From contig NZ_JACSKH010000003.1 of assembly GCF_018617485.1 (NCBI RefSeq), positions 1 through 64,000 on the forward strand: a DNA stretch of 64,000 nt, given 5' to 3'. Source of the stretch: Exiguobacterium sp. s124. GTDB lineage: Bacteria; Bacillota; Bacilli; Exiguobacteriales; Exiguobacteriaceae. Made by a program: the position numbers and the translations under genes. Shown piece by piece: positions 63,199-64,000 of the stretch; position 1 is the first letter of the stretch, and every line of letters begins with the position of its first letter. The notes beneath the pieces are model-generated. The model made no database searches. It was not told the origin of the DNA and worked only from the letters and a program-made list of their open reading frames with translations.

Positions 63199-64000
63199 TC
63201 ACTTCACTTTGATGATGATTTTCCCTTTCGCGTGCCCTTCTTCTCCGTAGTCATGCGCTTGTTTCGTGTCTTCCAAATCAAAGACACGGTCGATGACTGG
63301 TTTCAGTTCATTTTTTTCAACCGCTTCCGCAATTTTTTTCAAGCGTTCCCCTGTCGGTTGCATGAAGACGTACTCGGCGCGAGCCTTCGCCTGTTCGGCT
63401 TCCTCTTCATTCGGTGGTGTTGAGATCGAGACGAGCATCCCGTTTTCTTTGAGCATTTGGTAGAGTTTGCTCTGCCCGTCGCCCCCCATCGTATCAAACA
63501 CGAAGTCAAAATCGCGGACGATTTCTGCCGGATTTTGCTGTTTATAGTCGATGACCTCGTCAGCTCCAAGTTTTTTGATCCAATCCACGTTCGGCGTACT
63601 TGTCGATGTGACGACATACAAACCGTGTGCTTTCGCGAGCTGGATGGCTACCGTTCCGACACCACCTGAACCGGCTCCGATGAAAATCCGATCACCCGGT
63701 TTGGCATCCATCACTTCGAACATGACTTGCCATGCCGTATGCGCGACGAGCGGCAGTGAAGCGGCCTCCTCAAAACTAAGCGAAGCTGGTTTTTTGACGA
63801 CAAGATGGGCATCGACTGCGACGTACTCGGCATATGTGCCTTGGCGCGCAATATCGGGACGGCTGAACACTTCATCTCCAACTTTCAATTCGATCACATT
63901 CGCCCCAACTTCTTGAATGACACCCGATACATCCCACCCGATGACGAGCGGCATCTCGTAATGGAGCATCTCTTTTAAGTATCCTTCTCGAAGTTTCCAG
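63199..64000 (-). CDS. MDR-superfamily NADPH:quinone-type oxidoreductase, 5' end missing
   Basis: At least 266 residues; the reading frame stays open to the window edge (WKLREGYLKEMLHYEMPLVIGWD), so the true start lies outside. Rossmann motif GAGSGGVGTVAIQLAKAHG, and GWDVSGVIQEVGANVIELKVGDEVF, TYAEYVAVDAHLVVKKP are typical of zinc-independent quinone oxidoreductase or enone reductase members. No structural zinc cysteines are seen in the part present. Substrate unknown. Confidence 0.85.
   Translation of the reverse strand, partial: WKLREGYLKEMLHYEMPLVIGWDVSGVIQEVGANVIELKVGDEVFSRPDIARQGTYAEYVAVDAHLVVKKPASLSFEEAASLPLVAHTAWQVMFEVMDAKPGDRIFIGAGSGGVGTVAIQLAKAHGLYVVTSTSTPNVDWIKKLGADEVIDYKQQNPAEIVRDFDFVFDTMGGDGQSKLYQMLKENGMLVSISTPPNEEEAEQAKARAEYVFMQPTGERLKKIAEAVEKNELKPVIDRVFDLEDTKQAHDYGEEGHAKGKIIIKVK

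Noticed and set aside
14347-64000. Search for CRISPR repeats, insertion sequences, tRNA clusters or defence islands
   Set aside because: No regularly spaced repeats, transposase motifs, clover-leaf sequences or defence gene families were seen; the NERD and RtcB proteins stand in housekeeping contexts.

Overview
The window looks like chromosome of a Bacillales firmicute, most likely Exiguobacterium or a close relative. This is inferred from protein sequences and gene order, with no database search. Several blocks keep the Bacillus subtilis order: rrn - ygxA - ygzB - perR - gsaB, then ygaD - ygaC (ntdP), mutY (yfhQ) - yfhP, yfhJ - yfhH, recX - yfhF, yfkAB and yfkH-like genes, and menFDHBEC with menA. 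The spore genes that sit among the yfh/yga genes in B. subtilis (ssp genes) are not seen here, which fits a non-sporulating member. No insertion sequence, prophage, CRISPR array or tRNA gene was found; this is mainly housekeeping chromosome.

Layout. 1-331: the 5' tip of a 16S rRNA gene on the minus strand with two rrn promoters and a structured leader. 0.3-6.7 kb: substrate-binding-like membrane protein, ygxA, ygzB, perR, gsaB, an MFS carrier and a DCC thiol protein. 6.7-11.7 kb: ABC exporter ygaD, ntdP, an SRPBCC protein, mutY, yfhP. 11.7-15.2 kb: YceI protein, aldehyde dehydrogenase with its DUF779 partner, NERD protein. 15.2-19.6 kb: XRE/cupin regulator and potABCD polyamine importer. 19.7-28.2 kb (minus strand): recX, lctP, then a leader peptide with attenuator, bmrC, bmrD and the RNA ligase rtcB, followed by yfhH-yfhJ. 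28.3-39.1 kb: yfhF, an amidohydrolase, a GNAT protein with a structured leader, a two-component system, cdd, rlmCD, yfkAB, MFS carrier and small proteins. 39.2-46.4 kb: EamA carrier, iron-efflux ATPase pfeT, PfkB kinase, Nudix, yfkH, carbonic anhydrase, menA. 46.5-53.6 kb: complete menFDHBEC operon. 53.6-64 kb: racX, mapB, a degenerate EAL protein (ykuI), cshA, cvfB, three small unknown proteins, plsC, yfmR and an MDR oxidoreductase cut by the window end.

Functional links. PerR and its probable target pfeT both lie here; the pfeT promoter carries a 14/15 Per box and a separate 14/15 Fur box. menF through menC with menA give most of the menaquinone pathway. The most distinctive unit is the minus-strand transcript starting near 25602: a 21-22-residue leader peptide and a strong intrinsic terminator precede a heterodimeric BmrCD-type exporter, with rtcB only 9 nt downstream. 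This suggests antibiotic- or stalling-controlled co-expression of drug efflux and RNA repair. A second attenuator-like hairpin sits just before the DEAD-box helicase gene cshA.
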